Assembly (NCBI GenBank): GCA_964389305.1
Contig: CAYMEK010000039.1
Span: 1-40,704, forward strand
DNA from: CAYMEK01 sp964389305
Lineage (GTDB): Bacteria; Spirochaetota; Spirochaetia; SZUA-6; DRHE01
Direction: 5' to 3'
Length of the DNA stretch: 40,704 nucleotides
Positions 8,588 through 16,235 of the stretch are shown here, piece after piece; the stretch's first letter is position 1; the number at the start of each line of letters is the position of its first letter. The notes under the pieces are model-generated. The model saw only the letters and a program-made list of their open reading frames with translations, searched no databases and was not told the origin of the DNA. The translations under genes and the position numbers were made by a program.

Positions 8588-8619
8588 GCGCTCCTGCACC
8601 TTCCTCACGGCGGGAGCGC
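8588..8619 (-). terminator. hairpin after coaD, possible terminator or attenuator
   Basis: Perfect 7-bp inverted repeat GCGCTCC / GGAGCGC immediately after the coaD stop, loop of 18 nt. An alternative GCAGG/CCTGC pairing overlaps it. No T-run follows, so intrinsic termination is uncertain. Confidence 0.35.
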
Positions 8620-8623
8620 CAAA

Positions 8624-9109
8624 TCAGCGGCGTCGTGACTTGACCTTGCGCAGGAGCAATTCTTTGACCACCGGAGGGACCATCTCCGAGAAATCCCCCC
8701 CGAACATAGCCACCTCCTTTATTCCCGAGGAACGCAGAACAAAGTACTTTTGATCGGTGGGCATGAACAGGGTTTCTATCTGGGGATTGAGCGCCCGGTT
8801 CATCATGGACAGCTCGAACTCGTGATCGAAATCGGACAGGGCCCTGACACCGCGTAGAATCACCTTGGCTTCTATTTTCTCCGCGAAGTCCACGATCAAA
8901 CCCCGCCAGATGGTAACCTGAACGTTGGGAAAATCGGCAACCATCGAGGTGATCATCTCGAAGCGCTCGTCCGCACTGAACAGATACTTCTTCTGCGGAT
9001 TGTCGGCAATCACTACCTCGAGCTGGTCAAAAATCGCCGCCGCCCTTTTCATGATATCCAAATGACCGTTGGTCGGCGGGTCGAAAGAACCTGGATAGAT
9101 GACCTTCAC
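8624..9109 (-). CDS. coaD: phosphopantetheine adenylyltransferase
   Basis: Transfers AMP from ATP to 4'-phosphopantetheine, giving dephospho-CoA, the penultimate step of coenzyme A synthesis. The N-terminal KVIYPGSFDPPTNGHLDIM contains the nucleotidyltransferase TNGH motif, and the C-terminal RSSGIKEVAMFGG matches the family's SSxxVR-type loop. I place the start at the GTG at 9109, which gives 161 residues, the usual CoaD length; an in-frame GTG at 9127 would add six residues, and neither has a clear ribosome-binding site. Divergent from the lipoprotein gene at 9200. Confidence 0.93.
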   Translation of the reverse strand: MKVIYPGSFDPPTNGHLDIMKRAAAIFDQLEVVIADNPQKKYLFSADERFEMITSMVADFPNVQVTIWRGLIVDFAEKIEAKVILRGVRALSDFDHEFELSMMNRALNPQIETLFMPTDQKYFVLRSSGIKEVAMFGGDFSEMVPPVVKELLLRKVKSRRR

Positions 9110-9161
9110 GGCCAGAATTGTAGCCACAAAAGCTGTTAGGGGTCAATAAATCCGAAAGATT

Positions 9162-9190
9162 TTGACAGTTGAGGACGAAAATAATAGAAT
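9162..9190 (+). promoter_or_regulatory. promoter of the lipoprotein gene, probably leaderless
   Basis: TTGACA 9162-9167, 17-bp spacer, TAGAAT 9185-9190. Only 9 nt separate the -10 box from the ATG at 9200, so the mRNA should start at or within a few bases of the start codon. Confidence 0.75.
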
Positions 9191-9199
9191 GGGACACCG

Positions 9200-9727
9200 A
9201 TGAAAATCCTGATTCTTTTCCTCCTCATCGCCGGGCTTCTTGGATCCTGTGCCGCACCCTCACCGCCCGCGCAGGAAAAACCCGATCAGGAAGTCCAGAA
9301 GCCGGCAGAGCAGGAACCCGTAACTGCGGAAGGACGGGAAGATTTCGTGGTGAGTGAAGAGGTGTATACCAAGACATTCGACGAGATCGAGGAGTTTATA
9401 CGCAATCTGAACGATATCATTCGCAACGAGGACTACGAGACCTGGCTGACGTACCTCTCCGACGAGTACGTCGAGCGGACCAGCGACCCGGAGTATCTCG
9501 AGCAGCAGTCGCAGAAACCCCTGCTGAAGAAGAACAACATTCATCTAAAAGACCTGAAGGACTATTTCACCTACGTGGTTGTCCCCAGCCGGACACAGGC
9601 GAGGCTGGATGAGATCGAATTTATCGATGAAGATCACGTCGAGGCCTTTGCCATGATCAGGGACACGCGGGCTTTGCTCTACCTGCTGGTGCGGGAGAAC
9701 GACAAGTGGAAAATCGGCGTAAGGTAA
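9200..9727 (+). CDS. small lipoprotein of unknown function
   Basis: 175 residues with a lipoprotein signal: positively charged start, hydrophobic core and lipobox LGSC, giving lipid-modified Cys17. A Pro/Glu/Gln-rich linker follows (about 18-48), then a mostly acidic alpha/beta domain whose C-terminal half (EAFAMIRDTRALLYLLVRENDKWKIG) resembles the last strands of NTF2/SnoaL-like cone folds; that fold guess is weak. It is exported and membrane-anchored. The next gene starts 29 bp downstream and is also exported, so the two probably form a small envelope operon. Its promoter suggests a leaderless message. Confidence 0.85.
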   Translation: MKILILFLLIAGLLGSCAAPSPPAQEKPDQEVQKPAEQEPVTAEGREDFVVSEEVYTKTFDEIEEFIRNLNDIIRNEDYETWLTYLSDEYVERTSDPEYLEQQSQKPLLKKNNIHLKDLKDYFTYVVVPSRTQARLDEIEFIDEDHVEAFAMIRDTRALLYLLVRENDKWKIGVR

Positions 9728-9756
9728 TATATATTTATTAGTTAGTGGAGAACAGG

Positions 9757-10458
9757 ATGAAGGTAAAAGCAGTATTGGCATTATTGATCGCAGCGAGTCT
9801 GGGAACCGGGGCCTTACTGGGGGCCCAGACCAGCGAGCAGGAGCTGACCGTTGAAGAGCTGTATCTCAGAGATATCGAGTTTCAGATCCTGAGCGAGAAA
9901 GCGTTCTCCAGCGATCGGGAGCTAAAACTCGACGTCCTGGACGAGATCGAAACGATGATCGACGAGGGCACCGTCGACGATCCCGACAAGGTGGAGTTCG
10001 TCCTGGAATATCTGGGCATGGAGGGCACGGCACGCCGAATCCGGGAGTCCAACCGCCTGGTCAACTACTACCCCGAAGTGCGGCGGCGGGCGGCCAACCT
10101 GCTCGGACGCTTGGGCGGCAAGCGTGCGAAAGATGCCCTTGTTTCCATCCTGCTCATCGATGACGAACCGATGGTACAGGCTGAATCGGCCTACGCTCTG
10201 GGAGTGATCGGAATGAATGAGGCCAATGAGGTGGTGCGGGCTCTCCTGTACAGACTGGAAAACGAGGATCCCCAGATGCCGGACAACAACCTGGCCTACG
10301 CCATCTGCCTGTCAATGGAGAAGATCGCCGAAGCGAATAACGGCATCCGGGAGCCCGAAGCCTACCGGGCGCTGGTCAGAATAGCCCAGGGCAACTATAT
10401 AAAGACCGTGCGGCGGAAGGCTCTGCAGACACTGGATGTTCTGAAGGAGTATCAATAG
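9757..10458 (+). CDS. exported HEAT-repeat-like protein
   Basis: 233 residues from the ATG at 9757 (the in-frame GTG four codons earlier overlaps the GTGGAG ribosome-binding region). The N-terminal signal peptide MKVKAVLALLIAASLGTGALLGAQ is cleavable by signal peptidase I. The mature protein is alpha-helical with at least two HEAT-like helix pairs around residues 105-165 (VRRRAANLLGRLGG.., VQAESAYALGVIG..) and a third near 210-230. Such repeats are protein-binding scaffolds, so a periplasmic adaptor role is likely. Downstream of the lipoprotein gene; no catalytic residues recognised. Confidence 0.82.
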   Translation: MKVKAVLALLIAASLGTGALLGAQTSEQELTVEELYLRDIEFQILSEKAFSSDRELKLDVLDEIETMIDEGTVDDPDKVEFVLEYLGMEGTARRIRESNRLVNYYPEVRRRAANLLGRLGGKRAKDALVSILLIDDEPMVQAESAYALGVIGMNEANEVVRALLYRLENEDPQMPDNNLAYAICLSMEKIAEANNGIREPEAYRALVRIAQGNYIKTVRRKALQTLDVLKEYQ

Positions 10459-10518
10459 CAGCGCGGTCCGTGACGGCTTTAGCACCCACCGCCCGGCTTG
10501 ACGACGAACCGCTTGCTC

Positions 10519-11052
10519 CTATTTTGGTACCGACTCGGCAGCCAGATCGTTGATCACTTCTTCGAGCCACTGGTTTTCAGCTTCCAGATGTATGATTCCC
10601 TTTCGAATGATGGCCTGCAGGTAGAAGTTGATCTCCTCTCGGATCGAGACCAGGGTGCGCTGGAAGTTTTCTTTCTGCATGACGGTTTTTTTCTGCTGTG
10701 TTTTGAGATACTCGAGCACCTTCTCTTTCGGGATCTTATCGAAAAACAGGAATTTGAGCGTAAATTCGTCCTTGACCTTGTAGTTCGTCCGCAGCGGCTT
10801 GAGAAGCCACTCGTCGAGCTTTCTCTTTCCTTTCGCGGTGATCGAATATATGTTCTTCTCCGCCGCTTTCTTTCCGGGGGCAGTCTTCTTAGTGACCCAG
10901 CCTAGCTCGGACAGGCGCCGCAGGGTCGGATAGAGCTGTCCGTAGGAAACGGACCAGACATTGCCGAGAGCGCCTTCAAATTGTTGCTTTATCTCATATC
11001 CGTATTTGGGTGTTTCCGCCAACAAGCCGAGGAGAGCGTATTTGAGTGACAT
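10519..11052 (-). CDS. PadR-family transcriptional regulator
   Basis: 177 residues. The N-terminal winged helix MSLKYALLGLLAETPKYGYEI, then SYGQLYPTLRRLSELGWV and the wing with SITAKGKRKLDEWL are textbook PadR. The C-terminal Vir-like domain (residues ~95-170) is long and helical, a dimerisation region. PadR proteins usually repress a nearby transporter or detoxification gene and themselves. Here the gene is alone, convergent with the HEAT-repeat gene, and two direct repeats overlap its own translation start, so autoregulation is the best guess. Confidence 0.93.
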   Translation of the reverse strand: MSLKYALLGLLAETPKYGYEIKQQFEGALGNVWSVSYGQLYPTLRRLSELGWVTKKTAPGKKAAEKNIYSITAKGKRKLDEWLLKPLRTNYKVKDEFTLKFLFFDKIPKEKVLEYLKTQQKKTVMQKENFQRTLVSIREEINFYLQAIIRKGIIHLEAENQWLEEVINDLAAESVPK

Positions 11053-11074
11053 AATTATCGCTCCATAATTATCG
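11051..11074. repeat. tandem direct repeat over the PadR gene start (possible operator)
   Basis: ATAATTATCG occurs at 11051-11060 and again at 11065-11074, centre spacing 14 bp. On the minus strand the copies flank the GGAG ribosome-binding site and run into the ATG of the PadR gene. Position suggests control of that gene; the repeat is not the usual PadR ATGT-N8-ACAT site. Confidence 0.55.
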
Positions 11075-11185
11075 CACGTATACTATCAAGCATATCCTAA
11101 TACATCCGGCAACGCAATGGAATGTAGAGGATGGATATAAGGAAAAAGCGGCTGCGTTCCGCAGGGGGGTGCGAATCGCACCCGA

Positions 11186-11557
11186 TCAGTGCGATGAAGG
11201 ATTCACTGCGGGCTGTCTACGCCATTCCGGAAAAAGGTCGTTTTCTTCGTACTGGATACGCTTGCGAATGAAGAAGCGCAAGGGGCTGGAATGCTGCCTG
11301 AATTGAACAATTCCGAAGCTTCCCTTACCCAGGTAGCAGATCTTTTCGTCCTGCTGTACGTTGTGGACTTCCCGCAGTGTCTTGAGGATGCAATCGAAAT
11401 GGGCGGGATTCCCGGTCTCCTGATGGGTGATTGCCGAGGACAGATCTCGGACAGCCTTCTGGCAGACAGGGCACATGGGGAAATCGACCTGTGGCTGTCC
11501 CGATCTCTTGCTGCGAGTACGGCGATGCTTTCTCTTGGGCCGGTTGTAACTGCTCAC
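11186..11557 (-). CDS. conserved hypothetical protein with CxxC-x-H-x-H/C motif
   Basis: 123 residues starting from GTG, with a very basic N-terminus (RPKRKHRRTRSKR) that could contact nucleic acid. Centre: CPVC near 29-32, then His50 and a HFDC pair near 58-61, a plausible zinc site resembling a short treble-clef or C2-H-C finger. The second half (YLGKGSFGIVQF, FIRKRIQYEEND) looks like two or three strands. Last gene of the long ffh-rpsP-trmD-yraN operon; RNA or ribosome-linked function is an inference from context and charge. Not assigned to a family. Confidence 0.75.
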   Translation of the reverse strand: MSSYNRPKRKHRRTRSKRSGQPQVDFPMCPVCQKAVRDLSSAITHQETGNPAHFDCILKTLREVHNVQQDEKICYLGKGSFGIVQFRQHSSPLRFFIRKRIQYEENDLFPEWRRQPAVNPSSH

Positions 11558-11564
11558 GACCGCT

Positions 11565-11702
11565 TCAGTCCTCCCGATGGATGTTTTGGGTCAGATCCTG
11601 GGCAATCTTGTTGATGGCCAGGGCAAGATACTTATCATCGTTTATTTTCTTCTTTAGCTCAGCCAGCCGTCGCGGGTCCGTCTTTTTAGCTATTCTAACC
11701 AT
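11565..11702 (-). CDS. 45-residue conserved-type small protein
   Basis: ATG at 11702, starting MVRIAKKTDPRRLAELKKK and ending NIHRED; predicted to be mostly one charged helix. It lies 14 nt after the yraN stop and 7 nt before the next gene, whose ribosome-binding site it contains (GGGAGGA). The tight spacing and amphipathic, non-random composition make it a likely real gene, perhaps acting with the CxxC protein that follows. Function unknown. Confidence 0.65.
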   Translation of the reverse strand: MVRIAKKTDPRRLAELKKKINDDKYLALAINKIAQDLTQNIHRED

Positions 11703-11716
11703 AATCTCACCCCGTT

Positions 11717-12091
11717 TCAACCAACCGAGTCTAAACCGACCGCCTCGAAAGCGTTCTCGTAGTGGGTGATCTGAGACCCCGGCTCGGATACCAGTATCAC
11801 GTCGAACCCGACCTGCGCATTCTCGAACTCCGGATGCTTGTGAATGAAGTACTGCGAAGCTTGGCGGATCCTCCTCTGCTTGCGCGGATTGATGGAATAC
11901 TCCAGGTCCCTTGCCGCCAGAGCCTTCCAGTACTTTACTTCGACGAAGACGACTCTTTCACCCTTTGTAGCTACGATATCGATTTCAGCTCTTGCACTGC
12001 GGAAGTTAGTCGCCAACAGCGTGTATCCATGCCGACGCAGGTATTCTGCGGCTTTCCGTTCACCTTCTGCGCCCCGGCTGCGGCTACTCAT
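11717..12091 (-). CDS. yraN: YraN/UPF0102 family, endonuclease-like fold
   Basis: 124 residues from the ATG at 12091, which overlaps the end of the HD-GYP gene by 8 nt. The family pattern is intact: GAEGERKAAEYLRRHGYTLL at the start, then E-x-D-(x)n-VVFVEVK with the restriction-endonuclease-like acidic and Lys residues. Biological role is not established; members are usually found beside rnhB, rplS or signal-recognition genes, and here it belongs to the same operon as rplS and ffh. An earlier in-frame start (12103) adds four residues and is less likely. Confidence 0.9.
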   Translation of the reverse strand: MSSRSRGAEGERKAAEYLRRHGYTLLATNFRSARAEIDIVATKGERVVFVEVKYWKALAARDLEYSINPRKQRRIRQASQYFIHKHPEFENAQVGFDVILVSEPGSQITHYENAFEAVGLDSVG

Positions 12092-13241
12092 TATCCTCCC
12101 CAAAACTTTTCGGATCTATCGCTTTAACGATGAACAGGTTCTTCTTGCTCAACAGGTCGACCATCTCCGAACCCTCTATTTGAGTTCCGAACTCGTCAAT
12201 AAGCAGCTCGATCTTCGGGCGCAGGGGTGCATCGGCATGATTCTCGCTTACCCGACCGATGCTCGAGTTGTTGAGTTGGACGATGCTTCCGATCGGGAAG
12301 ATCCCCATGCTTTCGAGAAATGCTTTCAGGACTTGAGGATCGAAATGTCTGCCGTTGTCGCTCAACACGTTTTTCATGGCCGTGTAACCGATCATGGAGT
12401 TCCGGTACGGCCGCTCTCCGACCATGGCTTCGTAGGCATCGGCGACCGTGACAATCCTGGCAAACAGGCTGATATCCTCGCCCTTCAAGCTCCGCGGATA
12501 CCCTTTTCCATCCCAGCGCTCGTGATGCTGCAAGGCAGCTATAGCGATATCTTCGGGATATTTCATCTCTTTGGAAATAATCTGGTAACCCAGAACAGGA
12601 TGGGTCCTGATGCTGGTCAGTTCCTCGCCGGTCAACTTGCCCTGTTTCTGTAGAATTTCCCGTTCCACTTTCAGCATTCCCACGTCGTGGAGCAACGCTG
12701 CGGTGGATAGCTGAAGCAGTCGGTGAGAAGCCAGGCGCATGGTCAAGCCGATTACGGCGGCAGTGATCATACAGTTGACCGCGCTCACCGACAACCGTTG
12801 TTCCACCCACTCCCCCAACAGGATTAGCTGAATCATTTCATCCTTGGCTCGCCGGAGCAGGTCCAACATATCTTTTACCACCGAATCGATGGGCTCATGG
12901 TTCAGGTAGGTGCCGTCTACGATATCCTGGAAGATGGCGTCCACCTTCTCTACCGCCGAACGGTAGACCTTCAGATATTTCTCTTCGCGTGGAGGCAGCC
13001 AACTGGGAGACTCCTTCAACCGCGCGGCAGCCGCCTCCGCTACCTCGCTGACTTCACTGCCCGCGGTGAATACCTCACCAATATCCCAGCGGCTAAGCCG
13101 CTCAATGTCCTTTTCTTTGATCGCCACTCCCGCCGGAACCAGGACGTTATCCCCTTCGATATAAACCGGCTGATCAAACTTCATGCCGGGCCGCAGACTC
13201 GCTACCTTTATCGCCTTCATTGTTCTATCATTTCCCACCAT
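12084..13241 (-). CDS. HD-GYP domain protein, probable cyclic-di-GMP phosphodiesterase
   Basis: 385 residues from the ATG at 13241, chosen because GGGAG lies 6 nt before it; a later ATG at 13220 is also possible. The N-terminal ~120 residues resemble the DUF3391-like region often found before HD-GYP domains (VASLRPGMKFDQPVY, then LVPAGVAIKEKDIERL). The HD-GYP core begins with LLHDVGML near residue 185 and contains HHERWDGKGYP near 242 and DAYEAMVGERPYR. It should hydrolyse cyclic di-GMP. Odd point: HDVGM replaces the usual HDxGK, so activity needs testing. It sits inside a ribosomal/translation operon, downstream of two flagellar-type genes. The MshEN-like protein at 40190 is a possible sensor of the same nucleotide. 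Confidence 0.9.
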   Translation of the reverse strand: MVGNDRTMKAIKVASLRPGMKFDQPVYIEGDNVLVPAGVAIKEKDIERLSRWDIGEVFTAGSEVSEVAEAAAARLKESPSWLPPREEKYLKVYRSAVEKVDAIFQDIVDGTYLNHEPIDSVVKDMLDLLRRAKDEMIQLILLGEWVEQRLSVSAVNCMITAAVIGLTMRLASHRLLQLSTAALLHDVGMLKVEREILQKQGKLTGEELTSIRTHPVLGYQIISKEMKYPEDIAIAALQHHERWDGKGYPRSLKGEDISLFARIVTVADAYEAMVGERPYRNSMIGYTAMKNVLSDNGRHFDPQVLKAFLESMGIFPIGSIVQLNNSSIGRVSENHADAPLRPKIELLIDEFGTQIEGSEMVDLLSKKNLFIVKAIDPKSFGEDNE

Positions 13242-13254
13242 CGATCTCCCTTCA

Positions 13255-13500
13255 CTAACGTGCTGACACGCTCCGCACGTAGACCAGGATCTCGGCAACG
13301 ACCCTGTAGAACTCCTCGGGTATGATGCTTCCCACAGGCAGCTCGATCAGAGCGTCGGCAAGCTCCGGCTCATCCACAATGTGAATGCCATGCTCCATGG
13401 CTATTTGGCTGATCCTCCTGGCCAGCGTGCCTTTACCGCTGGCTAGAATAACCGGAGCGGGAAGATCCTCTGTATAGTGTAGCGCTATCGCTTTGTCCAT
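13255..13500 (-). CDS. YlqH/FlhX-like protein (C-terminal domain of flagellar FlhB)
   Basis: 81 residues matching only the cytoplasmic FlhB C-terminal domain: KAIALHYTEDLPAPVILASGKG at the start and PEEFYRVVAEILVYV at the end. The autocleavage NPTH motif of FlhB is absent, as expected in this free-standing family. In Bacillus, YlqG and YlqH are adjacent near rplS, which matches this layout. Function is not settled; a substitute for the FlhB C-terminal piece in export specificity has been proposed for related proteins. Confidence 0.88.
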   Translation of the reverse strand: MDKAIALHYTEDLPAPVILASGKGTLARRISQIAMEHGIHIVDEPELADALIELPVGSIIPEEFYRVVAEILVYVRSVSAR

Positions 13501-13509
13501 ACAATAAAA

Positions 13510-14526
13510 CTACTGCACCGTATCGATAACGCGATAGGACAGCTCCTCCCAGGGCAACGAAAAGCCATCAAAGTCTTGGTCTTCACGTATAGTATCGTCC
13601 ATTTTAATGCCGAGGTTTTGTAATTTTAGCTGCAGGAGCTGCAGTTCCGCCTTCATCTTCCGCCCACCGCCCTTTGGGCCGAACACGTACAGCTTCCATT
13701 CTCCTCCCGCATTTCGCTGCATGAGGAACGACCACTTCATGTCCTCAGCGGTTCTTGCCACCAGGACAAGTCGATCCGGACGGTTCTGCAAAGTGTCGTA
13801 ACGCAGACGTATGGTGCCGTATATGCGCCCGGAGGGTTTAAACGAGTAGTCGAAGGGTACGAATATCCAGTGGGCTTCATGGCCCTTTAAATGATTGAAG
13901 AGCTGCAGATTATTCCCCTCCCCGCTGTCCGGCTGCTCCACCACCGCCTGCAGATCACCGGCCAGGGCATGCTCATCGGGGGGCATTCGCCTCTGCCTGT
14001 ATCGTTTCCGCCCGCTTCCCGCTTCCCCCTCTCCGTAGCCAAGAACGGCCAGGAGCCGCTCCAGCCCCGGGGAATCGGGTTCGATCTTTTTTTCCAGACA
14101 GGCAGCGGCGATACGGGAGAACTTCCTGGCATCGAGTTTCCGCCTGTCCAGAAGATTGCGTACCTGCCTTAGAGTCCTGCTTCGCACCGGCAGGCCGTGG
14201 CGCATGAAGCTGGTGAGGACTTGCTCCATGACGGCATCCTGCTGCAGTCCCAGCCGCAGGAGGAGCTCCCTGACGGGGTTGGAGGAGGACTCCGCCAGCT
14301 TGAGCACGTATTGGCCGCGCTGCAGCGCGACCTGGGCGCGCAGACGCTGGCCGGGAAGTAGCTTCAGGGTTGAGCGAGCCGGTACGATCCGGCCTTTGAT
14401 GCCGACCGCCCACTTATCTCCCACCAGGTGCCGTATTACCTTCAGCGAAATAAAATCGCCAGATCGTAACCGAAGCTCGGACCTGGCGCTGATGCTTATA
14501 TTGGGATCTATCGGCACTAGCATCAT
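13510..14526 (-). CDS. YlqG-like, flagellar hook-length-control (FliK-C-like) protein
   Basis: 338 residues without signal peptide. The first ~110 residues form a beta-rich segment (SGDFISLKVIRHL..., GQRLRAQVALQRGQYVL), the middle is helical and basic, and residues ~215-310 (HWIFVPFDYSFKPSGRIYGTIRL, then WKLYVFGPKGGG) fit the Flg_hook/FliK C-terminal pattern. It is followed 9 bp later by the FlhB-C-like gene, the same pairing as Bacillus ylqG-ylqH. FliK and FlhB interact in hook-length switching, so the pair may be a simplified copy. Assignment is by pattern and neighbourhood, hence moderate confidence. Confidence 0.6.
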   Translation of the reverse strand: MMLVPIDPNISISARSELRLRSGDFISLKVIRHLVGDKWAVGIKGRIVPARSTLKLLPGQRLRAQVALQRGQYVLKLAESSSNPVRELLLRLGLQQDAVMEQVLTSFMRHGLPVRSRTLRQVRNLLDRRKLDARKFSRIAAACLEKKIEPDSPGLERLLAVLGYGEGEAGSGRKRYRQRRMPPDEHALAGDLQAVVEQPDSGEGNNLQLFNHLKGHEAHWIFVPFDYSFKPSGRIYGTIRLRYDTLQNRPDRLVLVARTAEDMKWSFLMQRNAGGEWKLYVFGPKGGGRKMKAELQLLQLKLQNLGIKMDDTIREDQDFDGFSLPWEELSYRVIDTVQ

Positions 14527-14544
14527 CAGTGCTGCATGTACAGC

Positions 14545-14919
14545 TTATTCCTCTCCCTTTTCCTCGCGGTTCTTCTTCTGAATCAGCTCGGCTACCTTGG
14601 CCGATTTTCCCACTCGATCCCGTATATAGTAGAGCTTGGCTCGCCGCACGCGGCCTCGACGGGCAATCTCTATTTTCTGTATCCGAGGCGAGCTGAACGG
14701 GAAGGTCCGCTCCACTCCTACCCCGTAGGAGATTTTTCGTAGTGTAAAGGTTTTTCTGATCCCCGATCTCTTCATCGCAATACAGAGCCCCTCGAACGCC
14801 TGGATCCGTTCGTTTTTACCTTCGATAATCCTGTAGTACACTCTGATCGTGTCGCCGATGCTGAACTCCGGCAGGTCGGTGCGAATCTGCTCCGCTTCGA
14901 TAGCTCTCAACTTATCCAT
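14545..14919 (-). CDS. rplS: 50S ribosomal protein L19
   Basis: 124 residues. Family features are FSIGDTIRVYYRIIEGKNERIQ at the start, FEGLCIAMKRSGIRKTFTLRK in the middle and RRGRVRRAKLYYIRDR near the end. It sits at the interface of the ribosomal subunits. Twelve nucleotides after the trmD stop, in the standard rpsP-rimM-trmD-rplS order. The C-terminal tail (KKNREEKGEE) is highly charged. Confidence 0.97.
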   Translation of the reverse strand: MDKLRAIEAEQIRTDLPEFSIGDTIRVYYRIIEGKNERIQAFEGLCIAMKRSGIRKTFTLRKISYGVGVERTFPFSSPRIQKIEIARRGRVRRAKLYYIRDRVGKSAKVAELIQKKNREEKGEE

Positions 14920-14931
14920 CTTTTTCTCCTC

Positions 14932-15711
14932 TCAACTCCGATTCAATCCAGCATTTCTCCCCGGTTCCCGAGCGGGATCCTGCCGACTCTCTATCATTTC
15001 CGGACGAAAGCGCCGCGTCTTCTCTATGCTCTTCTCGAGTCTCCACCGCTCGATCTCGGCATGATTGCCGGACAGCAGAACCTCGGGAACGCTGCGGCCT
15101 CTGAACACCGCCGGTCGGGTGTACTGCGGATACTCCAGCAGTCCCCTGCGAAAGCTCTCTTCGAGCAGCGACTGCTCTTTAATCACCCCCTTAAGCAGTC
15201 GAATCGTGGCGTCGATGACCACCATAGCGGCCACCTCTCCGCCATTCAGGATGTAGTCACCTATCGATATCTCATCGGTCACGAACAGGTCGATAATCCG
15301 CTGGTCGATGCCCTCGTAACGGCCGCAAATCAGGACCACCTCTGGGTCTTCGGAAAGCCCGGCTGCCATCGCCTGGGTCCAGATTCTTCCCGAAGGAGTA
15401 AGATAGATCACCCGTGTGCTGCCCCGAACCTCAGCAAGTCCCGATTCTCCCTCACCCGGTTCTCCCGGTTTTAGCTGGTCCACGCCCGGAATCGACTCCA
15501 GGGCTGCGGCAAGGGGCTCCGGCTTCAACACCATACCTGCTCCCCCGCCGTAGGTGGCATCGTCGCAGGTCTTGTGCCTGTCCTCTGCGAAATCCCTGAT
15601 GTCTATCAGATTCAGCTCTACCTGACCTTGATCCTGAGCCCGCGCCAGTATGGACGCCTGCTGATAACCGGCGAAAATCTCAGGGAACAGGGTCAATATA
15701 TGAAAGATCAC
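14932..15711 (-). CDS. trmD: tRNA (guanine-37-N1)-methyltransferase
   Basis: 259 residues. Starts MIFHILTLFPEIF; has the YGGGAGMVLKPEPL segment, the trefoil-knot AdoMet site VILICGRYEGIDQRI-like sequence near 135-145 and GDYILNGGEVAAM. It methylates G37 next to the anticodon of a subset of tRNAs and prevents frameshifting. The ATG overlaps the rimM stop by 4 nt. A 12-residue insertion (GEPGEGESGLAE region, ~85-97) relative to many TrmD proteins is visible. Confidence 0.97.
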   Translation of the reverse strand: MIFHILTLFPEIFAGYQQASILARAQDQGQVELNLIDIRDFAEDRHKTCDDATYGGGAGMVLKPEPLAAALESIPGVDQLKPGEPGEGESGLAEVRGSTRVIYLTPSGRIWTQAMAAGLSEDPEVVLICGRYEGIDQRIIDLFVTDEISIGDYILNGGEVAAMVVIDATIRLLKGVIKEQSLLEESFRRGLLEYPQYTRPAVFRGRSVPEVLLSGNHAEIERWRLEKSIEKTRRFRPEMIESRQDPAREPGRNAGLNRS

Positions 15712-16235
15712 GGTAACTGGTACCCGTCGGACAGCTCGATGCTTCGATTCTCTACGTCGACCCGCCCCACGAAATGGTCCGAAAACGGTACGATCAGCGT
15801 CTCACCCCAGCTCGCTTCCACTTCCAGATAATCTTCCCGGTTACCTTCACACACGCTCAGCACCCGGCCGATCTCGGTGCCTCTATGGTACACCCGGCAC
15901 CGGCATAAATCGGCCAGATAGTACTGTCCGTCATCCAGTGCGCTGGCGTCACGCCGCTCGACCCAGATTTCCCGCCCGCGGAACCTATCCGCACTTTCCC
16001 GGTTCTCCAGCCCCACCAGCTTTATCAGCAGGTCCAGGCCCCGATCGATCACATGTTCAACCTCGAAAGCTAAAGCTCGATCTCCGTCGACCACGTAGAC
16101 CCGCCTGAGTCGGGAAAAATGCCCGGTTTCCCCCGACAGGCTCCTGACCTTCAGATACCCTTTAAGTCCATGGCCGGCTTTGATTTTTCCCACGGCGAGC
16201 CGTTCGGCCGGCAATTCCGCGCGTCCCTCCATCAA
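15708..16235 (-). CDS. rimM: ribosome maturation factor RimM
   Basis: 175 residues. N-terminal RimM domain (KIKAGHGLKGYLKVRSLSGE) and C-terminal PRC-barrel (GQYYLADLCRCRVYHRGTEIG, ending WGETLIVPFSDHFVGRVD). Assists assembly of the 30S head around S19. Overlaps trmD by 4 nt and the KH-protein gene by 4 nt. Start codon ATG at 16235. Confidence 0.95.
   Translation of the reverse strand: MMEGRAELPAERLAVGKIKAGHGLKGYLKVRSLSGETGHFSRLRRVYVVDGDRALAFEVEHVIDRGLDLLIKLVGLENRESADRFRGREIWVERRDASALDDGQYYLADLCRCRVYHRGTEIGRVLSVCEGNREDYLEVEASWGETLIVPFSDHFVGRVDVENRSIELSDGYQLP

Noticed and set aside
13255..13298. HD-GYP gene starting at 13298 inside the YlqH-like gene
   Set aside because: The reading before 13241 has no family match and the best ribosome-binding site is before 13241.
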